A stretch of DNA of 64,000 nt from Sinorhizobium chiapasense (lineage in GTDB: Bacteria > Pseudomonadota > Alphaproteobacteria > Rhizobiales > Rhizobiaceae): positions 1,612,001-1,676,000 of the forward strand of contig NZ_CP133148.1 in NCBI RefSeq assembly GCF_036488675.1, in the 5' to 3' direction. Positions 19,175 through 27,981 of the stretch are shown here, piece after piece (the first letter of the stretch is position 1; the number at the start of each line of letters is the position of its first letter). The notes under the pieces were generated by a model. The model searched no databases, was not told the DNA's origin, and worked only from the letters and a program-made list of their open reading frames with translations. The position numbers and the translations under genes were made by a program.

Positions 19175-19312
19175 CTAGAATGGGGTCGGCGGTACGATAC
19201 CCGGATAGTAGTCCCCTTCCCCACGTTCGTAGCGGTCGACCATGCTCGACCTCGATGTTTGTGAGCACGCGCACAGTGCAGAAAGCGCTACCAACAACAC
19301 GATCACGCGCAT
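19175..19312 (-). CDS. Mini-lipoprotein (45 aa), second of a tandem pair
   Basis: This is a paralogue of the 36-residue lipoprotein downstream. It starts MRVIVLLVALSALCACSQTS, so the modified cysteine is again residue 16 followed by SQT, but position -2 is a Cys (L-C-A-C), an unusual lipobox. A charged insertion (SMVDRYER) precedes the shared GEGDYYPGIVPP tail, which then ends in TPF. The ATG at 19312 follows AAAGGACGAAGG. The leader and first codons align with those of the other copy, as expected from a duplication. Function unknown; probably a small periplasm-facing or outer-membrane lipoprotein. Confidence 0.72.
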   Translation of the reverse strand: MRVIVLLVALSALCACSQTSRSSMVDRYERGEGDYYPGIVPPTPF

Positions 19313-19485
19313 AGACCTTCGTCCTTTCCCGGCTGAGTGATGTCCCCCGATGCTCATGCATTTGCGCAGGATCTGGCGGCCTCTTTTCTTCATTGCGACT
19401 GTGATTGTACTATGTTGCTCAACCGAGGGTATAGAAATTATTGGGTGAATTCGGGCACCCATCGCAGCACGGCGAATGCGGCGGC

Positions 19486-20427
19486 CTATTTCCCCTCGAC
19501 CTCTTCCGCCCAGGTCTTCGCGCCGCTCTCGCCGTTGAGGAAGGGCAAGGCCGTTTCCAAAAGCTTCGGCGAGACGAAGATGTCGTAGTGGGTGAGATCA
19601 GGCAGGATCGCGAGCCGGTTCTTCGACATGTTCTCGCGCATCCAGCCGGCGTCCTTCAGACCGCCGCCGAGTTTGTGGTAGAAATCGATGATGTGCTCCA
19701 GCCGGAACATGTCGCTGTCGCCATAAACGAGCATGACCGGCATGGTGAGCTTGGCCACGGCTGCAGATCCGTCATAGTCGCGTCGCATCAGGTCACCCAT
19801 TGCGTCGAGTAGTTTCGGGAACTCCGACACGTTCGGCGCGACGGCAGCGTAGGACTTATACATCGGCGTTTCCTTCATCATCTCGACCGCACCTGCACCG
19901 ACCTGGGCCTGCGCCGCGATCATTTCCGGATAGAAGCCATCCTTGGCGTAAGGCGTCGAGACCAGCACCAGCCGCCGCACGGTCCTGGGGGCCTGCGCTG
20001 CCATCTGCAGAGCGACGCCGCCGCCCATCGAATAGCCGAGCACATCGACCCGTTCGTAGCCGAGCTCCTTGACGAGCGCGTCCATGTCCGCGCCCATCGC
20101 GGCGAGATCGATCGGGCGGTCACCGAGTGGCGTACGGCCGTGTCCCTGGAGATCGACGCCGACGACCTGGCGACTCTCGGCAAGCTTCGCAAGGTTCGGT
20201 CCGAACATTTCGATGATCCCGAGGCCGCCGTGGAGCAGCAGCACCGGCTCGCCCTCGCCATAGACCTGATAATAGTAGTTGATGCCGTTCACGTTGAGGT
20301 GCCCGCTCTTCGTCGGCGCCGGGGTTGCCGCCTGTTCCATTGTCGCCTCCTCGGCAGCGCTTGTCGCAGGCGTGCAAAACGCGCCTATTGCCGCGACGAT
20401 CAGGCTGATCAGGGTTGTCTTCGGCAT
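19486..20427 (-). CDS. Secreted alpha/beta hydrolase
   Basis: This 313-residue alpha/beta-hydrolase has a signal peptide (TLISLIVAAIGAFCTPATSAAEEA). Fold landmarks are LLLHGGLGIIEMFGPNL (oxyanion HG), VVGVDLQGHGRTPLGDRP, and the nucleophile elbow GYSMGGGVALQMAAQ with Ser as nucleophile. A late PDLTHYDIFVSP supplies a probable catalytic His, and VYGDSDMFRLEH a likely Asp. The substrate is unknown; it resembles the esterase/haloperoxidase-like group. The signal sequence places it in the periplasm or outside the cell. Confidence 0.85.
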   Translation of the reverse strand: MPKTTLISLIVAAIGAFCTPATSAAEEATMEQAATPAPTKSGHLNVNGINYYYQVYGEGEPVLLLHGGLGIIEMFGPNLAKLAESRQVVGVDLQGHGRTPLGDRPIDLAAMGADMDALVKELGYERVDVLGYSMGGGVALQMAAQAPRTVRRLVLVSTPYAKDGFYPEMIAAQAQVGAGAVEMMKETPMYKSYAAVAPNVSEFPKLLDAMGDLMRRDYDGSAAVAKLTMPVMLVYGDSDMFRLEHIIDFYHKLGGGLKDAGWMRENMSKNRLAILPDLTHYDIFVSPKLLETALPFLNGESGAKTWAEEVEGK

Positions 20428-20643
20428 GTCTCATCCTCCGGTTTGGGGGTCGCCAAGGCGACGGGGCATGCCTCAAGGACGGTCTTGCAGGTAACCTGCC
20501 GACAGCGCAGCGGTATTTTTTTGCCGCGCGCCGTTCCGTCCGCCGCAAACGTTAAGATTTGCATAAAATCCGCCCGCCCGATTTCACCGCCTCGCAAGCG
20601 AAATCTGGCACAGAGGAAGGATTATTGAGGTTCGAAATGGCGC

Positions 20644-21042
20644 TTGGCGCCGACGAGGCGGAATATCTTGACCCAGGTCGTGTCCATCTCCGCGACAACG
20701 GCGGCATACGCGGCGGAAGCCGTCAAGCCGTCGGCCCGCGTGCGTGGCGACGGCCCGACCGACGAGGCGATCACGCTGCTTTCGGTGCGCAGGGAGGAAC
20801 AGGCCAGGCCAGCGCCAATTGCGAAGGTCAGGGGTGCCCTGCCCCTCGGCCTGATGCTGATCGGCGCCGATGGCCGCCCGCCGCAACAGACGCAGGCGGA
20901 AGCGCTGCGCCGCTATCTCGAATTCATGCAGGAAGAAACGGGCGAGAAACAGCAAAGCCGGCAGGACGATCCTGCCGGCGACGAAAGAGAAGGCGACGAC
21001 GAGCTCGCCGCGATCCTGGATCAATTCATCCAGGGGTCGTGA
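20644..21042 (+). CDS. Hypothetical protein with TTG start
   Basis: This 132-residue frame shows genome-like codon use (strong G/C at third positions) but no recognised domain. The N-terminal part could be a weak signal (ILTQVVSISATTAAYAAEA). A stop at 20626 blocks any upstream extension and no ATG is in a suitable place, so initiation would be at TTG 20644, weakly supported by GAGG 13 nt before. The C-terminal half is acidic and Gln-rich (AEALRRYLEFMQEETGEKQQ, then DDPAGDEREGDDELAAILDQFI). It converges on the copper-chaperone gene. Real but unnamed is the best guess. Confidence 0.45.
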   Translation: MAPTRRNILTQVVSISATTAAYAAEAVKPSARVRGDGPTDEAITLLSVRREEQARPAPIAKVRGALPLGLMLIGADGRPPQQTQAEALRRYLEFMQEETGEKQQSRQDDPAGDEREGDDELAAILDQFIQGS

Positions 21043-21058
21043 CGGTCGAGGCCTGATC

Positions 21059-21724
21059 TTAATTGTGCTTGTGGCCACCGACGGCGGCGCCGACTGGCAG
21101 CAGATAATCGACCTTGCCCGCCTTCTCGAACGTGAGGGTCACAGGTACGGCGTCGCCCTCGGCAAAGGGCTTCTTCACCTCCATGAACATCAGATGCAGA
21201 CTGCCGCTCTTGAGTTCGACCGTCCCGCCCGCGGGAATGGCGATACCGTCCTCAAGCTTGCGCATTTTCATCACGTCGTTTTCCATCTTCATTTCATGCA
21301 GTTCGACCCGCCCTGCGGCAGAGCTCTCGACAGCGAGCAGCCGATCGTCGGTGCCGCCGGTATTCTTCACGACAAAGCCGCCGCCGCCGACCTTCGCGCC
21401 CGGCAGCATCGCCTTCACGCCGCCGCCGGAGATTTCGAGCTCGCCGACCTCGATCGGGCCGCCGGCGGTCTGATGGTTACCGTGCCCGCCGTGAGCATCT
21501 TGACCGCTTGCGAGCGTAACGGTGACAGTCGGCGTCGGGCTTTTGAGATCATTGGCGCTCTGGCCTTCGGCCCTGCCGTCGCAGCCGTGCGGCACCTGGA
21601 GAACGACCTTGGAAGTCGTTTCGGCGCGTGCACTGTCGGTTTCGAAGGTGGAGTGTGCATGCGCCATGCTGGCGGCAGCAAGGGTGAGGCCGGCGGCAAG
21701 TAGGGTGAATTTGGTCTTGGTCAT
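21059..21724 (-). CDS. PCu(A)C copper chaperone fused to a DUF1775 (YcnI) remnant
   Basis: This 221-residue periplasmic protein has a signal peptide ending MAHA. The mature part opens HSTFETDSARAETTSKVVLQVPHGCDG, the start of a DUF1775/YcnI domain (copper-linked, N-terminal His). It then jumps to DLKSPTPTVTVTLASG, which resembles the end of that domain, so about 100 middle residues appear missing in frame. A His/Gly linker (HGGHGNH) leads to a complete PCu(A)C domain (KAMLPGAKVGGGGFVVKNTG; ligand cluster HEMKMENDVMKM; LHLM). PCu(A)C proteins carry Cu(I) to cytochrome oxidase. The end GGHKHN is His-containing. It is likely co-transcribed with the upstream DUF2946-like gene. Confidence 0.82.
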   Translation of the reverse strand: MTKTKFTLLAAGLTLAAASMAHAHSTFETDSARAETTSKVVLQVPHGCDGRAEGQSANDLKSPTPTVTVTLASGQDAHGGHGNHQTAGGPIEVGELEISGGGVKAMLPGAKVGGGGFVVKNTGGTDDRLLAVESSAAGRVELHEMKMENDVMKMRKLEDGIAIPAGGTVELKSGSLHLMFMEVKKPFAEGDAVPVTLTFEKAGKVDYLLPVGAAVGGHKHN

Positions 21725-21801
21725 GTCGTAATCTCCGAACCACGCGGGCTTCGAACCCTTGTGGTCAACACCGCCTTGGCGGCTGTATAAAATGGAATGC
21801 G

Positions 21802-22209
21802 TCAGGAGGCGGTTACGACAGCTGTTGGCGGGCCGCGTGACGGCGGCAGCAGCCGCAATGGGGGAAGCGCCACTTCGGTCTTGATGACCGGTGTCTTGGC
21901 AAGCCAGTTGCCGTTTTCGGCGGGCGCGCTTTCTTCGGGGGGCGTTGGGAGAAGCACAGATCCGGCGAGGCGGCAGGCTTCACAAATGGGGGCGATCGCG
22001 GGGGCTTTGTCCCGTCCGGCATCATGATCGAGACCGTTCGTGCCGAAGCAGATATCCGCGAATGTGCCGTCGGGCAGCAGATAGTCGGCAGCAGCCGCTG
22101 GGCCCAGCGTCTTCGGGAAAGCCGGCTTGTGGGCGAAAGACAGGAAAACGAGCGCAAAGGCGGCGAGCACCCGCACCGCAACCCGCCATTTGTCCACGCG
22201 CCTTGCCAT
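21802..22209 (-). CDS. DUF2946-like small exported/membrane protein
   Basis: This 135-residue protein has an N-terminal membrane or signal segment (WRVAVRVLAAFALVFLSFAHKPA), a middle DYLLPDGTFADICF with a following CEACRLAGSVLLPTPP, and a proline-rich tail. It resembles DUF2946 proteins found beside copper-handling genes, including the C-x-x-C pair that could bind metal. The ATG at 22209 (MARRVDKW) is chosen over one at 22230 because it places the hydrophobic segment nearer the N-terminus. It sits 77 bp upstream of the PCu(A)C gene on the same strand, which supports a role in copper. No experimentally supported function can be given. Confidence 0.6.
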   Translation of the reverse strand: MARRVDKWRVAVRVLAAFALVFLSFAHKPAFPKTLGPAAAADYLLPDGTFADICFGTNGLDHDAGRDKAPAIAPICEACRLAGSVLLPTPPEESAPAENGNWLAKTPVIKTEVALPPLRLLPPSRGPPTAVVTAS

Positions 22210-22380
22210 GATCGCCCCTTGGTCGGCCAATTCGTTAATCCCAGCCGATCAGAATTGCAAAGACCGAATTGCCGCACGTCGCTAGCGTCGGTGATGAAGC
22301 CCCCGCGACAAAAATATGTTCGGTCGCGACATAGGCTCTTGCCAAGTTCCGGCCTTCGCCGTTATCTGGAGACGATCTTG

Positions 22381-22532
22381 TTGGGAGAAACCGGTTCAAT
22401 CCGGTGCCGAAGGAGCAACCGCCCCGGAAACTCTCAGGCCAAAGGACCAGCAAGGTGCCGGTAGGACTCTGGAGAGAAGCGGTCACGCTCGCCGAAGGGA
22501 TAACAATCTCAGGCAAAGGGACAGAGGGGGCT
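22381..22532 (+). promoter_or_regulatory. Tandem glycine riboswitch
   Basis: Two glycine aptamers are recognisable in series. The first holds GCCGAAGGAGCAA, AACTCTCAGGCCAAAGGACC and closes with ACTCTGGAGAG. The second holds GCCGAAGGGATAACAA and ATCTCAGGCAAAGGGACAGAGG. The array ends about 70 bp before gcvT and presumably switches the gcv operon on when glycine is abundant. Boundaries are accurate to about 10 nt. Confidence 0.93.
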
Positions 22533-22600
22533 CAAATTTCTCGGCGCTTGACGCCGGTAGTGTGAGCCGGCGCGGGATGCGCCAGACCTGGGGGCCGGAT

Positions 22601-23740
22601 TTGGAAGATATTTCCCATTTGAAGCACACACCGCTCAACGCGTTGCACCTTTCACTCGGTGCGCGCATGGTGCCCTTTGCCGGCTACGACATGCCGGTGC
22701 AATACCCGGACGGTGTGCTCAAGGAGCACCTGCACACCCGCGCCGCGGCGGGCCTCTTCGACGTGTCGCACATGGGCCAGATCGTCGTCCGGCCGAAGTC
22801 CGGTCGCATAGGGGACGCGGCACTGGCGCTCGAAAAGCTGGTGCCCGTCGATATCCTTGGACTGGCGGAGGGCCGCCAGCGCTACGGCCTGTTCACCAAT
22901 GACGAAGGCGGCATTCTTGATGATCTGATGATCACCAATCGCGGCGATCATCTCTTTCTCGTTGTCAATGCCGCCTGCAAGGAGGCGGATTTCGAGCACC
23001 TGAAGAAGGGCCTCGGCGATACTTGCGACGTCAGGATGCTCGATGACCGCGCCCTCGTCGCGCTGCAAGGGCCGCGCGCGGAGGCGGTCCTTTGCGAGCT
23101 CTGGGCAGACGTTGCCTCCATGCGCTTCATGGATGTTGCAGAGGCCGACCTCCACGACGTGAGCTGCATCATTTCGCGCTCCGGCTACACCGGCGAGGAC
23201 GGCTTCGAAATCTCGATCCCCGTCCAGTCGGCCGTCGACGTGACCCAGCGCCTGCTCGAACATCCGGATGTCATGCCGATCGGTCTCGGGGCGCGCGATT
23301 CGCTCCGTCTTGAAGCGGGCCTTTGTCTTTATGGCAACGATATCGACACCGGCACAACGCCGGTCGAGGCTGCGCTCGAGTGGGCGATCCAGAAGAGCCG
23401 CCGTTCGGGCGGCGATCGCGCTGGCGGTTTCCCGGGTGCCGAGCGCATCCTCTCCGAATTCGCCAATGGAGCCAAGCGCCGCCGTGTGGGGCTGAAGCCT
23501 GAAGGCCGCGCGCCGGTTCGTGGCGGCGCCAAGGTTTTTGCGGATGCTGAAGGCAAGATGGCCGTGGGCACAGTCACCTCCGGCGGCTTCGGCCCGAGCG
23601 TCGATAGTCCCGTTGCCATGGGCTATGTCGACGCCGCCCAGGCCGGAAACGGCACGAGACTTTACGCGGAGGTGCGGGGCAAATATCTGCCGCTTGTCGT
23701 CACCTCCATGCCCTTTGTGAAACAAACTTACAAACGCTGA
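22601..23740 (+). CDS. gcvT: Aminomethyltransferase (glycine cleavage T protein)
   Basis: This is the 379-residue T protein, which takes the aminomethyl group from lipoyl-GcvH, releases ammonia and makes 5,10-methylene-tetrahydrofolate. It shows [26 protein letters not shown] at the N-terminus, [24 protein letters not shown], and [20 protein letters not shown], all conserved in GcvT. The start is uncertain: TTG 22601 gives [16 protein letters not shown], the family-like N-terminus, while ATG 22577 would add eight residues. It lies directly after the glycine riboswitch and heads the gcvT-gcvH-gcvP operon. Confidence 0.95.
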   Translation: MEDISHLKHTPLNALHLSLGARMVPFAGYDMPVQYPDGVLKEHLHTRAAAGLFDVSHMGQIVVRPKSGRIGDAALALEKLVPVDILGLAEGRQRYGLFTNDEGGILDDLMITNRGDHLFLVVNAACKEADFEHLKKGLGDTCDVRMLDDRALVALQGPRAEAVLCELWADVASMRFMDVAEADLHDVSCIISRSGYTGEDGFEISIPVQSAVDVTQRLLEHPDVMPIGLGARDSLRLEAGLCLYGNDIDTGTTPVEAALEWAIQKSRRSGGDRAGGFPGAERILSEFANGAKRRRVGLKPEGRAPVRGGAKVFADAEGKMAVGTVTSGGFGPSVDSPVAMGYVDAAQAGNGTRLYAEVRGKYLPLVVTSMPFVKQTYKR

Positions 23741-23756
23741 TCAGGAGAGAGCGCCA

Positions 23757-24119
23757 ATGCTGAAATTCACCGAGGAACACGAGTGGCTGAAGATCGAAGG
23801 TGACGTCGCGACCGTCGGCATCACCGAGCACGCAGCCGGGCAACTCGGCGATCTCGTCTTCGTGGAACTGCCGGAAGCCGGCGCCTCCTTTGCCAAGGGC
23901 GATTCTGCGGCGACCGTCGAATCCGTCAAGGCGGCCTCCGATGTCTATTGTCCGCTCGACGGAGAGATCGTGGAGGTCAACCAGGCGATTGTCGACGACC
24001 CGTCGCTCGTCAACAGCGATCCGCAGGGTGCCGCCTGGTTCTTCAAGCTGAAGCTCGCCGATCCGAGCGCCGCCAACGCCCTTCTCGATGAAGCGGCCTA
24101 CAAGGAGCTCGTCGCCTGA
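23757..24119 (+). CDS. gcvH: Glycine cleavage system H protein
   Basis: This 120-residue lipoyl carrier shuttles the aminomethyl intermediate between GcvP and GcvT. The lipoylated lysine is Lys58 in [12 protein letters not shown], inside a biotinyl/lipoyl hammerhead fold. [15 protein letters not shown] and [13 protein letters not shown] are family landmarks. The start follows AGGAGAGAG 16 bp after the gcvT stop. Its stop overlaps the gcvP start (TGATG), implying translational coupling. Confidence 0.97.
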   Translation: MLKFTEEHEWLKIEGDVATVGITEHAAGQLGDLVFVELPEAGASFAKGDSAATVESVKAASDVYCPLDGEIVEVNQAIVDDPSLVNSDPQGAAWFFKLKLADPSAANALLDEAAYKELVA

Positions 24120-26983
24120 TGAGCATGCCCAAGGACTTCACCTTTACGGACTACAAGCCTTACGACTTCGCCAATCGGCGTCACATCGGCCCCTCGCCCG
24201 CGGAAATGGAAGAGATGCTGAAGGTCGTCGGTTATCCGAGCCTCGACGCCCTCATCGACGATACGGTTCCGCCGGCGATCCGTCAGGAGACGCCGCTCGT
24301 CTGGGGTACGCCGATGACCGAGCGCGAGGCGCTCGACAAGCTGCGCGAAACGGCGAACCGCAACCAGAAACTCGTCTCGCTGATCGGCCAGGGCTACTAC
24401 GGCACGATCACGCCGCCGGTCATCCAGCGCAATATTCTGGAAAATCCCGCCTGGTACACGGCCTACACGCCTTATCAGCCGGAAATCAGCCAAGGCCGCC
24501 TCGAAGCCCTGCTCAATTACCAGACCATGGTCTGCGATCTGACCGGGCTCGATGTCGCCAATGCTTCGCTGCTCGACGAGGCGACCGCGGCCGCGGAAGC
24601 GATGGCAATGGCAGAGCGCGTTGCGAAGTCGAAGGCAAAGACCTTCTTCGTCGACGAGAATTGCCATCCCCAGACGATTGCGCTTCTGAAGACCCGCGCC
24701 GCGCCGCTCGGCTGGCAGGTGGTCGTCGGCGATCCTTTCGCGGATCTCGATGCCGCCAATGTTTTCGGCGCGATCTTCCAGTATCCGGGTACCTATGGTC
24801 ATGTTCGCGACTTCGCGACGGTGATCGCCAGGCTGCACGAACAGGGTGCGATCGCCGCTGTCGCGGCCGACCCGCTGGCGCTGGCGCTGCTCAAGTCGCC
24901 TGGTGAGATGGGCGCCGATATCGCGATTGGCTCGACGCAGCGCTTCGGCGTGCCGGTTGGCTACGGCGGTCCGCACGCAGCCTATATGGCGGTCAAGGAT
25001 GCCTACAAGCGCTCGATGCCCGGCCGGCTTGTCGGCGTTTCGGTCGATTCGCGCGGCAACCGCGCCTACCGTCTGTCGCTGCAGACGCGCGAACAGCATA
25101 TTCGCCGTGAAAAGGCGACGTCCAACATCTGCACGGCGCAGGTGCTGCTTGCCGTGATGGCGTCGATGTATGCCGTTTTCCACGGTCCCAAGGGCATCAA
25201 GGCGATTGCGCAGAGCGTCCACCAGAAGACGGTGCGTCTCGCCATGGGGCTGGAGAAGCTCGGCTACACCGTCGAGCCGGACGTCTTCTTCGACACGATC
25301 ACCGTCGAGGTCGGCAAGCTGCAGGGCATCATCCTGAAGACGGCCGTGGCCGAGGAAGTGAACCTTCGCAAGATCGGCAGCACGAAGATCGGCATCAGCC
25401 TCGACGAGCGCTCGCGGCCGGTGACGCTGGAAGCCGTCTGGCGCGCCTTCGGCGGTGATTTCAAGGTGGAAGAGTTCGAGCCGGGCTATCGCCTGCCGCA
25501 GCCGCTGCTGCGCACCAGCGAATACCTGACCCACCCGATCTTCCACATGAACCGCGCCGAAAGCGAGATGACGCGCTACATCCGCCGTCTCGCGGACCGC
25601 GACCTCGCGCTCGACCGGGCGATGATCCCGCTCGGTTCCTGCACGATGAAGCTCAACGCTACGGCCGAAATGCTGCCGATCAGCTGGCCGGAGTTTTCAG
25701 AGATCCATCCCTTCGCTCCGGCAGACCAGGCGCTCGGCTATCGCCACATGATCGAGGATCTGTCGCAAAAACTTTGCGCGGTCACCGGTTATGACGCAAT
25801 TTCGATGCAGCCGAACTCAGGAGCGCAAGGCGAATATGCCGGCCTTTTGACGATTCGCGCCTATCACATCGCCAACGGCAACGGCCATCGCGACGTTTGC
25901 CTCATTCCGACCTCGGCGCACGGCACCAACCCGGCCTCCGCGCAGATGGCCGGCATGAAGGTGGTGGTCGTCAAGGTCAGCGACATCGGCGAAATCGACA
26001 TGGACGACTTCCGCGCCAAAGCTGAGCAGCATGCCGACAACCTCTCCTGCTGCATGATCACCTACCCGTCCACGCATGGCGTGTTCGAGGAGAACGTGCG
26101 CGAAGTCTGCGAGATCGTCCACAAGCACGGCGGCCAGGTCTATCTGGATGGCGCCAATATGAACGCCATGGTCGGCCTTGCCCGGCCCGGCGACATCGGC
26201 TCCGACGTCAGCCACCTGAACCTGCACAAGACCTTCTGCATTCCGCACGGCGGCGGTGGCCCGGGCATGGGACCGATCGGCGTGAAGGCGCATCTTGCTC
26301 CCTTCCTTCCGGGCCATCCGGAAACCGACGGTCATGATGGCGCGGTGTCCGCGGCTCCTTTCGGTTCGGCTTCGATCCTGCCGATCTCCTGGAGCTACTG
26401 CCTGATGATGGGTGGTGAAGGCCTGACCCAGGCGACCAAGGTGGCGATCCTCAACGCCAACTATATCGCCGCGCGGCTCAAGGGTGCCTACGATGTGCTC
26501 TACAAGTCGGCAAAGGGCCGTGTCGCCCACGAATGCATCATCGACACGCGTCCGCTTGCCGACAGCGCAGGTGTCACCGTCGACGATGTCGCCAAGCGCC
26601 TGATCGACTGCGGCTTCCACGCGCCGACCATGAGCTGGCCGGTCGCCGGGACGCTGATGATCGAGCCGACCGAGTCGGAAACCAAGGCCGAACTCGACCG
26701 TTTCTGCGATGCGATGCTGGCGATCCGCGAGGAAGCCCGCGCCATCGAGGAAGGCCGGATGGACAAGGTCAACAACCCGCTGAAGAATGCCCCGCACACG
26801 GTCGAGGACCTGGTCGGCGACTGGGACCGGCCCTATTCGCGCGAACAGGCCTGCTTCCCGCCCGGCGCTTTCCGGGTCGACAAATACTGGTCGCCGGTTA
26901 ACCGTGTCGACAACGTCTATGGCGATCGCAATCTCGTCTGCACTTGCCCGCCGATCGAGAGCTACGCGGAAGCGGCGGAATGA
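24119..26983 (+). CDS. gcvP: Glycine dehydrogenase (decarboxylating), P protein
   Basis: This 954-residue PLP enzyme decarboxylates glycine and loads the aminomethyl group on GcvH. It is the full-length single-chain form with two homologous halves. The PLP-binding lysine lies in [24 protein letters not shown] near residue 703. Other markers are [30 protein letters not shown], and [21 protein letters not shown]. It ends the gcv operon: the ATG overlaps the gcvH stop, and a terminator follows 65 bp after the stop. Together these genes feed one-carbon units to purine and methionine synthesis. Confidence 0.98.
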   Translation: MSMPKDFTFTDYKPYDFANRRHIGPSPAEMEEMLKVVGYPSLDALIDDTVPPAIRQETPLVWGTPMTEREALDKLRETANRNQKLVSLIGQGYYGTITPPVIQRNILENPAWYTAYTPYQPEISQGRLEALLNYQTMVCDLTGLDVANASLLDEATAAAEAMAMAERVAKSKAKTFFVDENCHPQTIALLKTRAAPLGWQVVVGDPFADLDAANVFGAIFQYPGTYGHVRDFATVIARLHEQGAIAAVAADPLALALLKSPGEMGADIAIGSTQRFGVPVGYGGPHAAYMAVKDAYKRSMPGRLVGVSVDSRGNRAYRLSLQTREQHIRREKATSNICTAQVLLAVMASMYAVFHGPKGIKAIAQSVHQKTVRLAMGLEKLGYTVEPDVFFDTITVEVGKLQGIILKTAVAEEVNLRKIGSTKIGISLDERSRPVTLEAVWRAFGGDFKVEEFEPGYRLPQPLLRTSEYLTHPIFHMNRAESEMTRYIRRLADRDLALDRAMIPLGSCTMKLNATAEMLPISWPEFSEIHPFAPADQALGYRHMIEDLSQKLCAVTGYDAISMQPNSGAQGEYAGLLTIRAYHIANGNGHRDVCLIPTSAHGTNPASAQMAGMKVVVVKVSDIGEIDMDDFRAKAEQHADNLSCCMITYPSTHGVFEENVREVCEIVHKHGGQVYLDGANMNAMVGLARPGDIGSDVSHLNLHKTFCIPHGGGGPGMGPIGVKAHLAPFLPGHPETDGHDGAVSAAPFGSASILPISWSYCLMMGGEGLTQATKVAILNANYIAARLKGAYDVLYKSAKGRVAHECIIDTRPLADSAGVTVDDVAKRLIDCGFHAPTMSWPVAGTLMIEPTESETKAELDRFCDAMLAIREEARAIEEGRMDKVNNPLKNAPHTVEDLVGDWDRPYSREQACFPPGAFRVDKYWSPVNRVDNVYGDRNLVCTCPPIESYAEAAE

Positions 26984-27048
26984 TGTGATGCGGCGGAGCG
27001 TGCCTGGCGCACGCCGGCCGGTACGTCTACGACAACGCCGATGAAACG

Positions 27049-27076
27049 AAAAAGCCCGGTTGAAACCGGGCTTTTT
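27049..27076. terminator. Bidirectional terminator between gcvP and sufA
   Basis: A perfect 12-bp stem (AAAAAGCCCGGT / ACCGGGCTTTTT) with a TGAA loop lies between convergent operons. The A/T tracts suit termination in both directions. Confidence 0.9.
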
Positions 27077-27100
27077 AAATTCATTGCGTTTGCAAAACGG

Positions 27101-27493
27101 TCAGTTCGCGCGAACGACCGCATCGCCGCGGGCCCCAAGCGCCGCCAAATCGGCCGGCTTGAGCTCGACGGACTCGCCGCAACCGCAGGCGGACGTCTGG
27201 TTGGGGTTGTTGAAGGTGAAGCCGGACCGCAGCGGCGTCACTTCGAAATCCATCTGAGTGCCGAGCAGGTACAGCACGGCCTCGGGTGCAACCCAGACCC
27301 TGGCATCGAGGTGCTCGACCAAGTCGTCCTTGCCATTGGGCTCGGTCACCAGGTCAACGGCATATTCCATGCCGGCGCAGCCGCCTTTCTTGATGCTCAC
27401 GCGGATGCCCTTGGCATCGCCTCCAGCATTCTCGACGATCGCCCGCACCCGGCCTGCGGCCGCATCGGTCAAGCTCATCACGGCAAAGCCCAT
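27101..27493 (-). CDS. sufA: A-type Fe-S carrier protein (SufA/IscA family)
   Basis: This 130-residue HesB/IscA-family protein carries nascent Fe-S clusters to target enzymes. The three conserved cysteines are present: GGCAGMEY in the middle and the C-terminal ACGCGES pair. The start is set at ATG 27493 because AAGGAG lies just upstream; an earlier ATG at 27511 would use that ribosome-binding site as coding sequence. It is the last gene of the suf operon, about 100 bp after the DUF59 gene. The C-terminal extension (ELKPADLAALGARG) is slightly longer than in E. coli SufA. Confidence 0.93.
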   Translation of the reverse strand: MGFAVMSLTDAAAGRVRAIVENAGGDAKGIRVSIKKGGCAGMEYAVDLVTEPNGKDDLVEHLDARVWVAPEAVLYLLGTQMDFEVTPLRSGFTFNNPNQTSACGCGESVELKPADLAALGARGDAVVRAN

Positions 27494-27590
27494 CGGCTTT
27501 TTCTCCTTCATATCACCGGGGTAAAGGCCCGGCGCTTTCCAGAATCTAATGTAGTGCCCGCGCCTTAACGGATCAATATCAGGCTGAAGC

Positions 27591-27971
27591 TCAGTACCAG
27601 CCGAGCGCAACCTGCGCCTCTTCCGACATGCGGTCCGGCGTCCACGGCGGGTCGAATGTCATCGTCACCTCGACGCCCGAAACACCCTCGACGGCGCCGA
27701 CGGCGTTCTCGACCCAGCCCGGCATCTCACCCGCGACGGGGCAGCCCGGAGCGGTCAGGGTCATCTCGATCTTAACCATCCGGTCGTCCTCGATGTCGAT
27801 CTTGTAGATGAGACCTAGTTCGAAGATATCGGCCGGGATTTCCGGGTCGTAGACTGTCTTGAGCGCCGCGATGATGTCGTCGCTGAGGCGCGCCAGTTCC
27901 TTGGCCGGAATGGCCGAGTGAACGATGCCTTCGCGGACATCGATCTTTTCTTGCGTTGCGTCCAGACTCAT
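27591..27971 (-). CDS. sufT: SUF-associated DUF59/MIP18 protein (SufT/SufX)
   Basis: This 126-residue protein has the DUF59 (MIP18, PaaD-like) domain, seen in LKTVYDPEIPADIFELGLIYKI and LTAPGCPVAGEMPGWVE with its conserved Cys. Members assist maturation of Fe-S proteins; in Agrobacterium the gene at this position is called sufX. It lies between sufS1 and sufA, 10 bp after sufS1 ends. The ATG at 27971 follows a strong AAGGAGGC. The reading frame is open further upstream, but those codons overlap the end of sufS. Confidence 0.9.
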   Translation of the reverse strand: MSLDATQEKIDVREGIVHSAIPAKELARLSDDIIAALKTVYDPEIPADIFELGLIYKIDIEDDRMVKIEMTLTAPGCPVAGEMPGWVENAVGAVEGVSGVEVTMTFDPPWTPDRMSEEAQVALGWY

Positions 27972-27981
27972 ATCGGCCTCC

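Noticed and set aside
24098..25546. Long minus-strand frame opposite gcvP
   Set aside because: Antisense shadow; the gcvP reading is unmistakable.
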